In this document: positions 39,801 through 46,757 of the stretch, piece by piece
Layout: every line of letters begins with the position of its first letter
How positions within the stretch are numbered: the stretch's first letter is position 1
Source of the DNA: Nautilus pompilius
Lineage: Eukaryota > Mollusca > Cephalopoda > Nautilida > Nautilidae
Length of the DNA: 64,000 bases
Reading direction: 5' to 3'
Assembly: GCA_018389105.1 (NCBI GenBank)
Contig: JACATO010001438.1
Location: 206,501-270,500 of the forward strand
The notes under the pieces: model-generated
What the model was told of the DNA's origin: nothing
The model's database searches: none
The model's input: only the letters and a program-made list of their open reading frames with translations
Position numbers and translations under genes: made by a program

Positions 39801-42655
39801 ACATATACTACTATGACTGACTATTCTTCTATATCTGGAATTAATAAATATTAATGGCAGTAAAATTATAAATTATATTTAAAGAATATAACTTCTTTTT
39901 TTCTCAACTTGGCAAATGAAAAAAATTGAATGAATAAATAAATACTGTTTTATGTACAGCTAATTTTTAACATGAAAATAATGATAAAAAGATTTTTCCT
40001 TTATTTTGTTTGTTTCTTTGTTGTCTGTTTATTATCAATCATTCATAAACTTATTTTTTATTTAGATTTTACTTAATTTGAAAAACAAAGTTAATTTTTA
40101 TTTTGTTGTGTCAGCATAACTTGGAAAAGTGGCAGTCTACATGTAGCATTAATACTGCCTTATGTTTAGGTACTTAAGCTGTATTGCTGGTTTAGTGAGG
40201 CATGGACCTTTTCTTAATGATGTAAACACAAACAACATCCCCTGCTACAAACAAGAACTGCTGTTAGAAAACTTGAATTAGTTAAAGCAGTGGGTCCTGA
40301 TGGTTTACACACTGGTAATCCTTGAAACAAGTCAGTGCACTGGGAAGTAGTGTTTGTTCTGGGACGGCAGGTGTCATTGCAGTTTCAGGGGATTCACCAC
40401 AGGTGGATGCTCAAGTAGTTATAGGTTTAGTGTCAGAGGTGTAAGTGGACAATGTTTGAGACTACTGATCCATTAGACTTTCTTACAGGTATCACCAGAC
40501 AAAGGGAGCAATGTGATGTTATTTTGGTAAAGCTTCTAACAAGTTTTTTTGTAGAAAAATGATAGTTCCTGGCATTAATGAGAATATTCTGTTGCACTTT
40601 TCTGATAATTTAAATAATGGACATTGGCGGAGGCTCTTGGCGATACTTAAGTCAGGTGCGTGATTGATAAAGCGCAGTAAGGTTTGGTGTGAACTGCTGC
40701 TTTGGATGGACTGTAATAATGGCTGTTGTTTTTTTTTTTTCTGAGTTAATATCCACCACCTCAGAATTAAGCAAAACTAAATAATTTAAACCTGACTGAA
40801 CATTTCACATCATCCCATTAATTTTTTTAGTATCTGCAATTTTATATATGAAACATGAAAATAAAACTTTGGCACTATTATAAGTGGATTGTTGGTGACA
40901 GTAGCATTGTGAAAGTGTGGCAGCATCAGGGAAGTTGGGTATGTTAAATCAGAATTCTGATTCCTGTTTGGAAATTGGCAAGTTGGAGACTCTTCTTGGA
41001 GTGTCCATTCTGGGCTAGGCATCTTGTGTCTTGCTGATTTCTGAGGACCAGTTCTTGTTTGGAAAATGCTGTTCTAAGAAGATGCCATCTGCTTGCATTG
41101 TCCAGTTTATACTATCATCATTTTATTGAAAATATTCAAAATATTTTTCAACTGAAGCTGATAATTATGCACTCTGTTGCACTCGAGGTTATCAAAATGC
41201 AATAAACAGATGTGAATTGTAGGTTAGGATATTCTTTTTTTAGTTGTCAGACCTTAAACACTGGAATGATTTATCAAATTAACTTTTAAAGTATGGTTGT
41301 TTTAATAAGAGTCTGCTAGATGCCTGTTTTACGGTAAATGGGGATAGTGGCAAATCTTAACACTTTCTGCTGCTCTGGTAATTGCATTTTATTGACTGGA
41401 TCTGACAATTTCTAAGGCCTCTGAGTTTAACTCTTTCAGCACTAAATATGTAGTTATAAACATTTTGATAGTATAGCTGTTTATAAACTGCTTGGGTAGA
41501 TTTCTTACAACTGTTTCTTTAGATTTAATCATAATAATAGTGCTAATGTTTAACCCTATTGAAGTTTCTCATGCAACGAGAACATTGCCAAATTCTGCAG
41601 CTCTTTGATTTATTTGTAATAGCACTTTGGTTTTCCCCATCTCCATCTACTGCAGATTTAGTTTTTTAAAAAAAAATGCTTAACCTGTCTTAGTATATAT
41701 GTTTTTTTGTTGTTGTTTTTGGTCAGAATTTAATTGATTGACCATTTTTAGACTCTTGTTTGTATTATTGTTTTCAGCTGATCTCGATGCTGGACATCAA
41801 AGAGATTTACCAGGATTTTCAGAAATTAAACAAAACAGAGAATTGTATTGTGATTCAGCAGAAGAATGACACCAAAGTGGTCATCACTTCACAGGTAAAA
41901 ATTGCTGCTGCTTTTTGAAATGTATCTGACAACAAATTGCACTTTTGCAGGGGAGAAATATAATGTTAAGATATACTTCTATATACAAGCATTGATTTGA
42001 TCATAAAGGTATAAATATTAAAATAAAAATCTTTTTGCATTGTTATGTTTATGTAAGTATAATAAATTGTGTTTTTAGTTATTTCAAAGCTCAGTTTATA
42101 GAATGATATGTTTGTTCTGTTTTCTCATTTCTACAGAGAGGAGAGTTCCAGGTCAGAACATCTAGGCACCTTTGTGATAACTTATTTATTACCTCCCCAT
42201 GTGGATAGAAAATGATAAGGGTCTCTCTTCACACTTTTGCAGTGTGCTTGAGCTTGTTTGTTGACTTCATAAAACTAGATTATGCACAAATTTCATAAAT
42301 TGGAGTGGTCTTTACAAAAATACTAAAGAAAGTTGTTTCTTTTTAAACTTATTTGAAATATAGTTGCACATAAAAAATTTGTAATTATGTGCTAAAGGAT
42401 TTATCATCAACTGAAAAATAAAAATAATTTGGTGGCAGTTTTTTTTGATTGACTTCTTCCCCTTTTTTCTTTTAGGATCGGGTTTTAATCAATCAGTGGA
42501 AAGATGAAATTATCAGCGGATTTAAATTATCCTCTAAAATTATGGCAAAAATGAACAAGAAAGCTAGCAAAATGTATGGTGCAGATCTTTCCAACAGTCC
42601 CAGCACGGAGAACTTCAAGTCGACACTGGAGCACAGGAATAGTAATGGTAGTTAG
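1805..42655 (+). CDS. GRK2: G protein-coupled receptor kinase 2/3 (beta-ARK type), 3' half, eight exons, 5' end outside window
   Basis: GRK2/3 kinases phosphorylate agonist-occupied GPCRs on Ser/Thr, which recruits arrestin and desensitises the receptor; the C-terminal PH domain brings the kinase to the membrane through free G-beta-gamma. Eight exons are seen: 1805-1912, 2335-2401, 28997-29097, 30781-30943, 34582-34744, 37959-38113, 41778-41894 and 42476-42655. All have AG/GT boundaries and compatible phases, and together encode about 350 residues against roughly 690 for the whole vertebrate protein. Visible landmarks in order are [75 protein letters not shown] and a PH domain ending in the Gln-Trp helix. 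The PH domain separates GRK2/3 from GRK1/4/5/6. Invertebrates usually have a single member, so this is probably the only GRK2/3 orthologue; that is inference. The N-lobe, catalytic loop and DFG motif must be upstream. Confidence 0.96.
1913..2334 (+). other. GRK2 intron, 422 bp
   Basis: This is a short phase-2 intron bounded by GTATGC and CTCTTTCAG. It contains only AT-rich sequence and a poly-T run near 2225; no other feature is seen. Confidence 0.9.
2335..2401 (+). CDS. GRK2: GRK2 exon: kinase C-lobe, [15 protein letters not shown] segment
   Basis: Preceded by CTCTTTCAG and followed by a consensus GTGAGT donor. It encodes (G)[18 protein letters not shown] followed by TMTM, 22 whole codons plus one base. 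The segment is a GRK2/3 hallmark in the C-lobe after helix F. The exon ends on a complete codon, so the following very large intron is phase 0. Confidence 0.97.
6561..7273 (-). mobile_element. Mariner-like element, internally deleted, 713 bp with perfect TIRs
   Basis: The ends are inverted repeats beginning TACAGGGTGTTCCAAAAGTC and identical over 32 bp. TA dinucleotides flank at 6559-6560 and 7274-7275, as expected for Tc1/mariner insertion. The minus strand of 6683-7069 keeps 128 open codons of the C-terminal half of a transposase. The second catalytic Asp is in [11 protein letters not shown], and the third-Asp region is [17 protein letters not shown]. The spacing is 46 residues from QQD to PCD (41 to SPD), longer than the 34 of classical Mos1-type mariners. 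The N-terminal DNA-binding half and first Asp are missing, so the copy cannot be autonomous. Identical TIRs and an unbroken remaining frame suggest a fairly recent copy. Confidence 0.93.
8171..8191. repeat. (ATT)n microsatellite
   Basis: Seven perfect ATT units in intron sequence. A shorter ATT run lies at about 7899-7911. Confidence 0.95.
12090..12850 (+). mobile_element. Degenerate Tc1-like transposon remnant
   Basis: In pieces, the plus strand reads [20 protein letters not shown], a recognisable version of the Tc1 segment with GGSVMVWGxISxxGKTxL. Further on (about 12565-12720) comes a decayed stretch resembling the C-terminal ENLWxxLxxxVRR region. Frameshifts and stops are frequent. The same family is present at 52357-53130 on the opposite strand: TGGATCTGTG(A/G)CCAAT and GCAAAAGGTGGCT occur in both in the same order. 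The 3' end near 12804-12850 (ACACTGT...GGTGGCGGAACTT) corresponds loosely to the end of the other copy. This is a pseudogene with no function inferred. Confidence 0.7.
14244..14578 (+). repeat. tRNA-derived SINE, copy 1
   Basis: The head GGTGTGGTAGTTCAGTGG fits a pol III A box, followed about 45 bases later by a decayed B box. The body shares blocks with the copies at 18912 and 50985: GGCATGRTTTCTTC, TTCACCAGC, a cysteine-tRNA-unlike CCAGTTTCCT segment, and a tail around CCCTTGTAGACAT. It lies inside the large GRK2 intron and is probably non-functional. Confidence 0.65.
16534..16563. repeat. (AAT)n microsatellite
   Basis: About ten AAT units with one interruption, in intron sequence. Confidence 0.9.
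18912..19178 (+). repeat. tRNA-derived SINE, copy 2
   Basis: GGGCTTTCAGTGGTTAAGC resembles an A box, and GATTTCAATCCTC a B box (GGTTCGAATCC consensus) at the expected distance. It is followed by GGCATGGTTTCTTCTCAC and GGTTTCCTCCCAT. The latter resembles the conserved central domain seen in many invertebrate SINEs (from memory). It has the same orientation as the copy at 14244. Confidence 0.65.
22080..23275 (-). pseudogene. Decayed copy of an uncharacterised multi-copy invertebrate protein family
   Basis: Read on the minus strand in shifting frames, the segment yields, in order: [14 protein letters not shown] (23.2 kb), GVLLHNGNK (22.87 kb), [20 protein letters not shown] (22.6 kb), [18 protein letters not shown] (22.28 kb) and [16 protein letters not shown] (22.15 kb). 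From memory these match a protein family present in many copies in arthropod and other invertebrate genomes. Its function is unknown to me and its high copy number suggests a mobile origin. Here the frame is broken many times and only islands survive. No terminal repeats were identified. Family recognition is from memory and needs a search; no function is claimed. Confidence 0.55.
24438..24455. repeat. (AT)n microsatellite abutting a Tigger element
   Basis: A short perfect AT run. The TA used as target site by the Tigger element at 24456 is its last unit. Confidence 0.85.
24456..25325 (-). mobile_element. Pogo/Tigger element, internally deleted, DNA-binding half only
   Basis: The left end is CAGGTACTCCCCGACTTACA; the right end reads as an imperfect inverted copy (CAGATACTTCCCAACTTACA). 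TA flanks at 24454-24455 and 25326-25327. The minus strand carries a single frame from about 25276 to 24590 interrupted only by two stops, a TAA at 24890-24892 and a TAG at 24860-24862. It encodes a CENP-B-type N-terminal helix-turn-helix (KRKISPS..., [14 protein letters not shown]) and the second CENP-B/Tc5 helix-turn-helix ([17 protein letters not shown]). The DDE catalytic domain is absent because the frame runs almost straight into the 3' TIR. The element is non-autonomous. Confidence 0.9.
27513..27532. repeat. (GT)n microsatellite
   Basis: About nine GT units within the large GRK2 intron. Confidence 0.85.
28997..29097 (+). CDS. GRK2: GRK2 exon: kinase C-lobe end, RLGC motif
   Basis: Starts after TTTATAG at 28996 and ends before a GTTTGT donor at 29098. 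It reads [20 protein letters not shown] then [14 protein letters not shown]. The Arg of RLGC is the conserved subdomain XI arginine that stabilises the C-lobe. The last codon is split (GG plus A in the next exon, Gly). Compared with vertebrate GRK2 the segment is collinear with only conservative changes. Confidence 0.97.
29098..30780 (+). other. GRK2 intron, 1.68 kb
   Basis: Phase-2 intron ending in TTGCACAG. It contains AT-rich sequence, a short GT run near 29620 and several poly-T/A tracts; nothing else is recognised. Confidence 0.9.
30781..30943 (+). CDS. GRK2: GRK2 exon: AGC kinase C-terminal extension
   Basis: The acceptor TTGCACAG ends at 30780 and the consensus donor GTACGT starts at 30944. 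It reads (G)[37 protein letters not shown] and [17 protein letters not shown]. The last part is the GRK2/3 active-site tether of the AGC C-tail, which contributes to the nucleotide pocket. It is almost identical to the vertebrate protein, which argues for strong constraint. Confidence 0.98.
31249..32710 (+). pseudogene. Jerky/Tigger-type (pogo superfamily) transposase pseudogene
   Basis: The left end CAGTAGGAACTCACTTATCC follows a TA, as in pogo-type TIRs. Downstream, in changing frames, the plus strand shows [19 protein letters not shown] (CENP-B-type DNA-binding domain), SCDQTSV with YKMFSS in a neighbouring frame (the NADETGLFYKMLPS region around the first catalytic Asp), [10 protein letters not shown] and [13 protein letters not shown] (DDE domain). 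From 32352 comes an open 117-codon C-terminal segment rich in acidic residues with [12 protein letters not shown]. There are many stops and frameshifts, and the right TIR was not found. This is an old inactive copy. Confidence 0.75.
33073..33147 (+). mobile_element. LINE reverse-transcriptase fragment (FSKAFDKVPHDKL region)
   Basis: The plus strand reads [18 protein letters not shown] and ends in a stop. It matches the conserved non-LTR RT segment (F/Y)LDFSKAFDKVPHDKLL. The block 33200-33320 downstream has weak echoes of the later RT region, such as LDWSIKWK. It resembles CR1/Jockey-like elements but is too short to classify. Confidence 0.65.
33802..33836. repeat. (AT)n microsatellite
   Basis: About 17 perfect AT units in a GRK2 intron. 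Confidence 0.97.
34582..34744 (+). CDS. GRK2: GRK2 exon: terminal RH-domain helices
   Basis: The acceptor TTTACTAG ends at 34581 and the donor GTATGT starts at 34745. It encodes [20 protein letters not shown] then [20 protein letters not shown] and a charged [13 protein letters not shown] linker. In GRK2 these residues fold back onto the regulator-of-G-signalling homology domain and lead into the PH domain. The exon ends one base into a Gly codon, so the linker is cut by a phase-1 intron just before the PH domain. Confidence 0.97.
34745..37958 (+). other. GRK2 intron, 3.21 kb
   Basis: Phase-1 intron ending in ACTTTCAG. It contains no recognised mobile element or ORF of interest, only AT-rich sequence with short homopolymers and a TTAA-rich patch near 37310-37390. 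Confidence 0.9.
37959..38113 (+). CDS. GRK2: GRK2 exon: first half of PH domain
   Basis: The acceptor ACTTTCAG ends at 37958 and the consensus donor GTGAGT starts at 38114. It reads (G)[39 protein letters not shown] and [12 protein letters not shown]. This corresponds to beta strands 1-4 of the GRK2 PH domain (vertebrate [20 protein letters not shown]). The W-K/R-K/R basic patch of the lipid-binding face is present as [15 protein letters not shown]. The sequence is more divergent than the kinase exons. Confidence 0.95.
38337..39598 (+). mobile_element. Mariner element, near full length, inactivated
   Basis: TA-flanked (38335-38336, 39599-39600) with TIRs TTAGGTTGTTACAAATGTTT and its imperfect complement at the right. 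The transposase starts at 38527 ([17 protein letters not shown]), giving the typical N-terminal HTH. It shifts frame near 38730 and continues to the stop at 39499. The first catalytic Asp is in IIMCDEKW. The second, normally in LLHDNARPH, is Asn here ([11 protein letters not shown]). The third, in [13 protein letters not shown], is present, with the 34-residue spacing of DD34D mariners. Frameshift plus Asp-to-Asn means it is catalytically dead. About 340 residues, the normal mariner length. Confidence 0.95.
38527..39499 (+). pseudogene. Mariner transposase pseudogene (frameshifted, D2 to N)
   Basis: The first segment, 38527 to about 38730, encodes the HTH region with [20 protein letters not shown]. 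The second segment, from about 38732 in the next frame, begins [20 protein letters not shown] and runs 255 codons through the DDE/D domain to EVN and a stop. The two frames differ by one base, so one indel near 38730 broke the gene. Otherwise the reading frame is intact, indicating modest age. Transposases of this type cut and paste DNA at TA sites; this one lacks the second metal-binding Asp. Confidence 0.92.
40240..40560 (+). mobile_element. LINE reverse-transcriptase fragment (KAVGPDGLH ... FSKAFD region)
   Basis: [19 protein letters not shown], beginning at about 40265, matches the non-LTR RT motif LKxxKAxGPDGIxxxxL. About 220 bases later [15 protein letters not shown], with [10 protein letters not shown] in the shifted frame, matches the later block with DVIYLDFSKAFDKV. 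Several stops and at least one frameshift are present. Probably the same CR1/Jockey-like group as the scrap at 33073, but this cannot be proven by eye. Confidence 0.7.
41778..41894 (+). CDS. GRK2: GRK2 exon: middle of PH domain
   Basis: The acceptor GTTTTCAG ends at 41777 and the donor GTAAAA starts at 41895. There are 39 whole codons: [39 protein letters not shown]. It aligns without gaps with the vertebrate segment ending ERKCLLLKIRGGKQFILQC. From Cys to the Gln-Trp in the next exon both proteins have 25 residues, so direct joining to 42476 gives the canonical PH fold. Confidence 0.95.
41895..42475 (+). other. GRK2 intron, 581 bp, with a possible cryptic or alternative exon
   Basis: Phase-0 intron bounded by GTAAAA and CTTTTAG. 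At 42137 there is an unusually good internal acceptor (CTCATTTCTACAG) followed by an in-frame stretch; see findings. Confidence 0.9.
42476..42655 (+). CDS. GRK2: GRK2 last coding exon: PH C-terminal helix and tail
   Basis: The acceptor TTCTTTTAG ends at 42475 and the stop codon is TAG at 42653-42655. It reads [59 protein letters not shown]. The Trp of NQWKDEI corresponds to the PH helix Trp of vertebrate GRK2 (VQWKKEL), part of the G-beta-gamma contact region. The basic tail [12 protein letters not shown] parallels the vertebrate PKMKNKPRSP stretch. A Ser-Pro (SNSPST) follows, reminiscent of the MAPK-regulated Ser-Pro of vertebrate GRK2; equivalence is inference. Confidence 0.96.
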   Translation, partial: DRVLINQWKDEIISGFKLSSKIMAKMNKKASKMYGADLSNSPSTENFKSTLEHRNSNGS

Positions 42656-44290
42656 ATGCCATTTGCCACTGCCGGCATGGTTGAATCACAAGAAACTTGT
42701 GTATTCATATTTTAAAAGGAATAATGGAAGAGAACTCTCTCTCTCTAACTCTCTCTCTCTGCCTCACATTGGACTCTACTTAGGAAGATGTTAGGACAAC
42801 GTGAAGATTAGAAATATATCGATTAAGTTCTCCACCATAGTCAGCTGGCCTTGACTGCACAGAGAATATGTTTTAGGTCCAGATGTGTAGAAACAGTATG
42901 TACTTTACACCATCAAGGCGATTTGACAACTTCTCATTTTATTTATTATTTTCTTTGTTTGTTGTTGTTTTTTAAATGTTCAGTGGTCACTTTTTGAATG
43001 CCTGCTTGGATTATTAATAGAAACTTTTTTGATGCAAGCAAAACTGAATATATATCACCTCACACACCCTGCCATGCAAAATGTCTTTGGCAGTAGCTAC
43101 GTTTGTGTTGTTTACATTCACAAAGTGAAAACTATTTGGCTGGTATAACTCAGAGAGACAACTCATTGCCCATACAGCTGGAGGAAACAGTAAATTAGAC
43201 TTTGGCAAGCACCACAGTGCAAAACTTATCTGTTGGATGGTTCACTGTAATTTTCTTTTATATTTTTTAATCTTATGGCGTGCAAATTACTGCAGGACAA
43301 CAGGGGAAGGAAAGAGTCGCAGAACTCTCGTTCAGTTTTAACTGTTTGCTGATTTATCCCAGGAGTACAGCCAGCATTCATGGGATGGAAGTCAAACCCC
43401 TTAGGTAGAAATATTTGGAGCAAGATGACCTGACCTAGTCGTTGATTTCTATTGCTGTGACTACTATGCAGTTTTTAGAGTCGCATAAATTTCCATTATT
43501 TTAAATGATCCCAGAATTTTCTCATTTAACGTGTATTTATTACATTGGCATTTTTTTTCTGTTGGCTTTCTTAGTTGAACCGGTAGTGCAGCAATCTTGA
43601 AACTTTTAACATAAAAAAATGGTTTTTTCCCTTCAATAAATAGTTTTTGTTTGTTTTTTTTTGCCTTTCTGGATTATATAGACTGATTGGATTGAGGACA
43701 TTTTAACTATAAGTGTAAATCAATGCGGTCATCTCAACGTCAGCACAGGTAATGACGGGGGAGCAGTGTCTGGAAATAAAACTGTTCGTCAGAGCAAGCA
43801 TCTTAAAAATCCAGACAGGAACTGAGTATCAGGGATGCAGACTCGTCCTGACATGGACCCACCTACTTCAGCTTTTCTCAGAATAAGAAGGAAAAAATGT
43901 GTATTGCTTGTTAGCTTAGTTCATTGTGATTAATTTTACTTGTTTCACATTACAGCCAGCCTGCCTTCCTGCTTGCCTGGCTGAACAGAGCCAACTCTTC
44001 CATATTTCATTGTTGAGACCACATGGTGCATCTGGACGAAACAAAAGACTGATTTTTTTTTTTTGTTTGTTTGTTTTGTTTCTTTGTTGTTTTTTTTTTT
44101 AAAATCCATTCCATGACAGCCACTCCTCGGATGACTGAGCAGACATCAATGACATTGTGATTACAATCGGTGTGATTTATTTAATACAAAGGACTGTTAT
44201 CCCATGTTACACAGACTTTTACCAACCAGTCAGGAGAATGCTAGTCTAGCTGCTTGACTTTTTTAATAAAACTCTTGTGTAGGAAGCTGC
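42656..44290 (+). other. GRK2: GRK2 3' untranslated region (minimum extent)
   Basis: No further splice-compatible coding sequence follows the TAG stop. AATAAA hexamers occur at 43635-43640, 43775-43780 and 44265-44270. The last is followed by a GT-rich stretch (CTCTTGTGT), the usual layout of a cleavage site. The real 3' end may lie further downstream (see 48762). Confidence 0.55.
44265..44270 (+). terminator. GRK2: Candidate poly(A) signal AATAAA
   Basis: Canonical hexamer 1.6 kb after the stop codon, with a T/G-rich element immediately downstream. Best candidate among the proximal signals. Confidence 0.5.
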
Positions 44291-44587
44291 AGTTTCTCAC
44301 ATGATGTATATAAATGCAGCACAGCTTTTAAAAAACTAAAAATTTTTTTTTTTTAAATTTTAAATTTAAAAAAAAAAATCTTACAGAGCAACTTATTTCA
44401 GTCTTTAAATGTTTGTAATAATGTCTGCACTGGCTTCCAAACTTCTTGCAAATTTATTATTGAACATTCTGTTTTAAATTTTTAAAAAACAAAAGCAAAA
44501 TGTTCGTGTTTACTGTAAACTAAGCTATCTTTCATAAATGGTGTAAGTAATTATCCGAACGAAATGTTGTTATATTTGTACAGTACA

Positions 44588-44608
44588 TTATATATATATA
44601 TATATATA
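44588..44608. repeat. (TA)n microsatellite
   Basis: Ten TA units, followed by a short GA run near 44620. Confidence 0.95.
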
Positions 44609-45055
44609 CATGTATGTATAGAGAGAGAGAGAAAGAGGAGGGTATCAGTGTATAGTTCTAGGGTTGCCTGGTTCTGCATATTTTTCATATTTATTTATTT
44701 ATAAAAATGGTACGTGTTTTGTCGTGATCATGTTGAACTATATTAGTACAGTGTTGTTGATAAAAGCATCACACAGTGTCTGCTTTGATTCCATCTTTTT
44801 ATCTGCTCAGTTTGAAATCCATACTTGTAGGCTACTCATGTGAATGTATCTGTGATGACAAACGTGGTTTTGGAGCCATTTTTAAATCATAAAGGTTCAC
44901 AAAACCAAGGTTGATGTATTATAATACCAGTGCAGCAGTGCTGCCTTCTAGTGGTAATTTATTGAAATAATCAGCAAATGGGCTGTATCCTGTTTGCACA
45001 TATATGTATCAAATTTTATGAAAAAAGGCATTCTTTATATGGTAGTTATTTTTTA

Positions 45056-45060
<5 letters not shown>

Positions 45061-45092
<32 letters not shown>
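45061..45092. repeat. (TTA)n microsatellite
   Basis: About ten perfect TTA units. Confidence 0.97.
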
Positions 45093-45094
<2 letters not shown>

Positions 45095-46658
45095 ACTTTG
45101 TTGATTGCACTTGGTCTTTTAAATTCATCTGTTTAGCAAACTTAACAGAATTTTATTGCTGTTTTGTCACCAAACATATCCACAACTTTGGTTGGTTTTT
45201 TTTTTTTAAAGCTTAAATAACAGACAAATGAAAGGTATGAATGCTTTACACAACCCAGTCCTTTCAGCTTTAACAACAAATAATAACAAAGGTCTTATTA
45301 AAGGACAAGGAAGTCAGAAGATGATTTTCATTGAAAGGTTAGGTTGTGGTGGTATCTTATCACCTGCCATTTAGTTTTTGTCATAAAATTTTTGGGAGAG
45401 ATTTTCTTTTGGGTGTGAGGGAGGGAGAGAAGGGGTGAGTGTGTGAGAAGGAAGGAAAAAGAGGATGAGTGTGTGAAGGAGGAGAGAAGGGATGAGAGTG
45501 CAAGAAACTGAGTAGGGATGAGTGTATGTATGTACACATGCACAGAGTTGTCGTAGTTACAAAAGGAAGTTTCTATAACTATTATTTTTAATTTTGTCAC
45601 CTGTTTGCCTGCTATTTTTCATCCTTTCCTGCTCTTACATTATTTAGATTGAAAAGATTAAGATGTGAGTCCAATTATGTTATTTTGAACAGTTTCTAAA
45701 TTGATCCTAAGTTGACGTCAAAATTTTAAGTTATTTTCCACTGACTGCTGAATTAGACAAATGCATGTTTAAAAAAAAAAGATGATAATATAAAACTAAT
45801 TCTATACTTTTCAAAGAATAATTTAACACACGTGTGTTTGTGTGTGTCTGTCTCTTCATTGTCCCCCCCTCTTTATTTTATGGAATTGTTGATATCCATT
45901 AAGGTGGTGGTATTTTTTCCTCAAATGAGAAATATTTTTACTTAACCATGAAGGACCTGATTTATTGTAGTGGTCCCATAAATGATCTGAAAAATCTTTC
46001 TTGAGCAGGTTTATAAATATGTAGCAGTTTTTCCAGGTAACTGATGCATGAAATAGCACTATTCTGATCTGCATACTTTTGAAAAAATACCTGGAAGCAA
46101 ATACATTTCATGTGAGTTCAATATTTTTATTTAAAACTATCAAAACTTTGGTTTATTCAGAGAGAACTCTTCAAAAATTATATATATTGCAGCCTTTTTC
46201 TTTACATCTTGATTTTAAATACTGAACAAAATTAGACTTCAGTAAACTGAAATAGGTAACTGTTCACTAGTGTACCTGGGGAAACTTACAGCAGTTCATC
46301 AGTCATTTCACTCATTGTTAATAAAAAAGATAAAACAAATTTATTAACACAATTTATAGAATGAAGAGAATGTAAATCATGAATATGAAGTATGCTTCCA
46401 TAAATTTTACTTAAATTTATTATTTTAGTGTTTTGTTCTGTAAAACTAATATAATATTTATTTTCAATATCTATGTTGGATTAATTGGGACAGACTTTAT
46501 GTAAATTTGTAGTACACTAATATTACTTTACACATGAAGCTGTTGTAATGAAAAATTACACATGAGCCAACAAATAGTTTGAGAAAACAAACTTTGTTTT
46601 TGCCAAGAATGATGCTCCTTAGTGTATAATTAATTACATGGACCACAGTGAGTGATAC

Positions 46659-46660
<2 letters not shown>

Positions 46661-46707
<47 letters not shown>

Positions 46708-46757
46708 TGTGTGTGTGTTGTGTGTGTGTGTTGGTGTGTGGTGTGTGTGTGTGTGTG
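46661..46757. repeat. (GT)n microsatellite, about 97 bp, interrupted
   Basis: A long GT run with a few GG and TTG interruptions. It produces an artefactual Cys-Val open frame and could form Z-DNA. Confidence 0.98.

Larger units (their letters stand above)
38114..41777 (+). other. GRK2 intron, 3.66 kb
   Basis: Phase-0 intron ending in TTTTCAG. It is largely occupied by a mariner element (38337-39598) and a LINE fragment (40240-40560); the rest is AT-rich with nothing recognised. Confidence 0.9.

Noticed and set aside
41433-41460. Second piggyBac-like end (TTAACTCTTTCAGCAC)
   Set aside because: Resembles the MITE end for about ten bases only and no inverted partner was found nearby.
44338-44385. 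AT-only hairpin after the proximal poly(A) signal
   Set aside because: Made of A and T homopolymers; folding is trivial and no small-RNA precursor features are visible.
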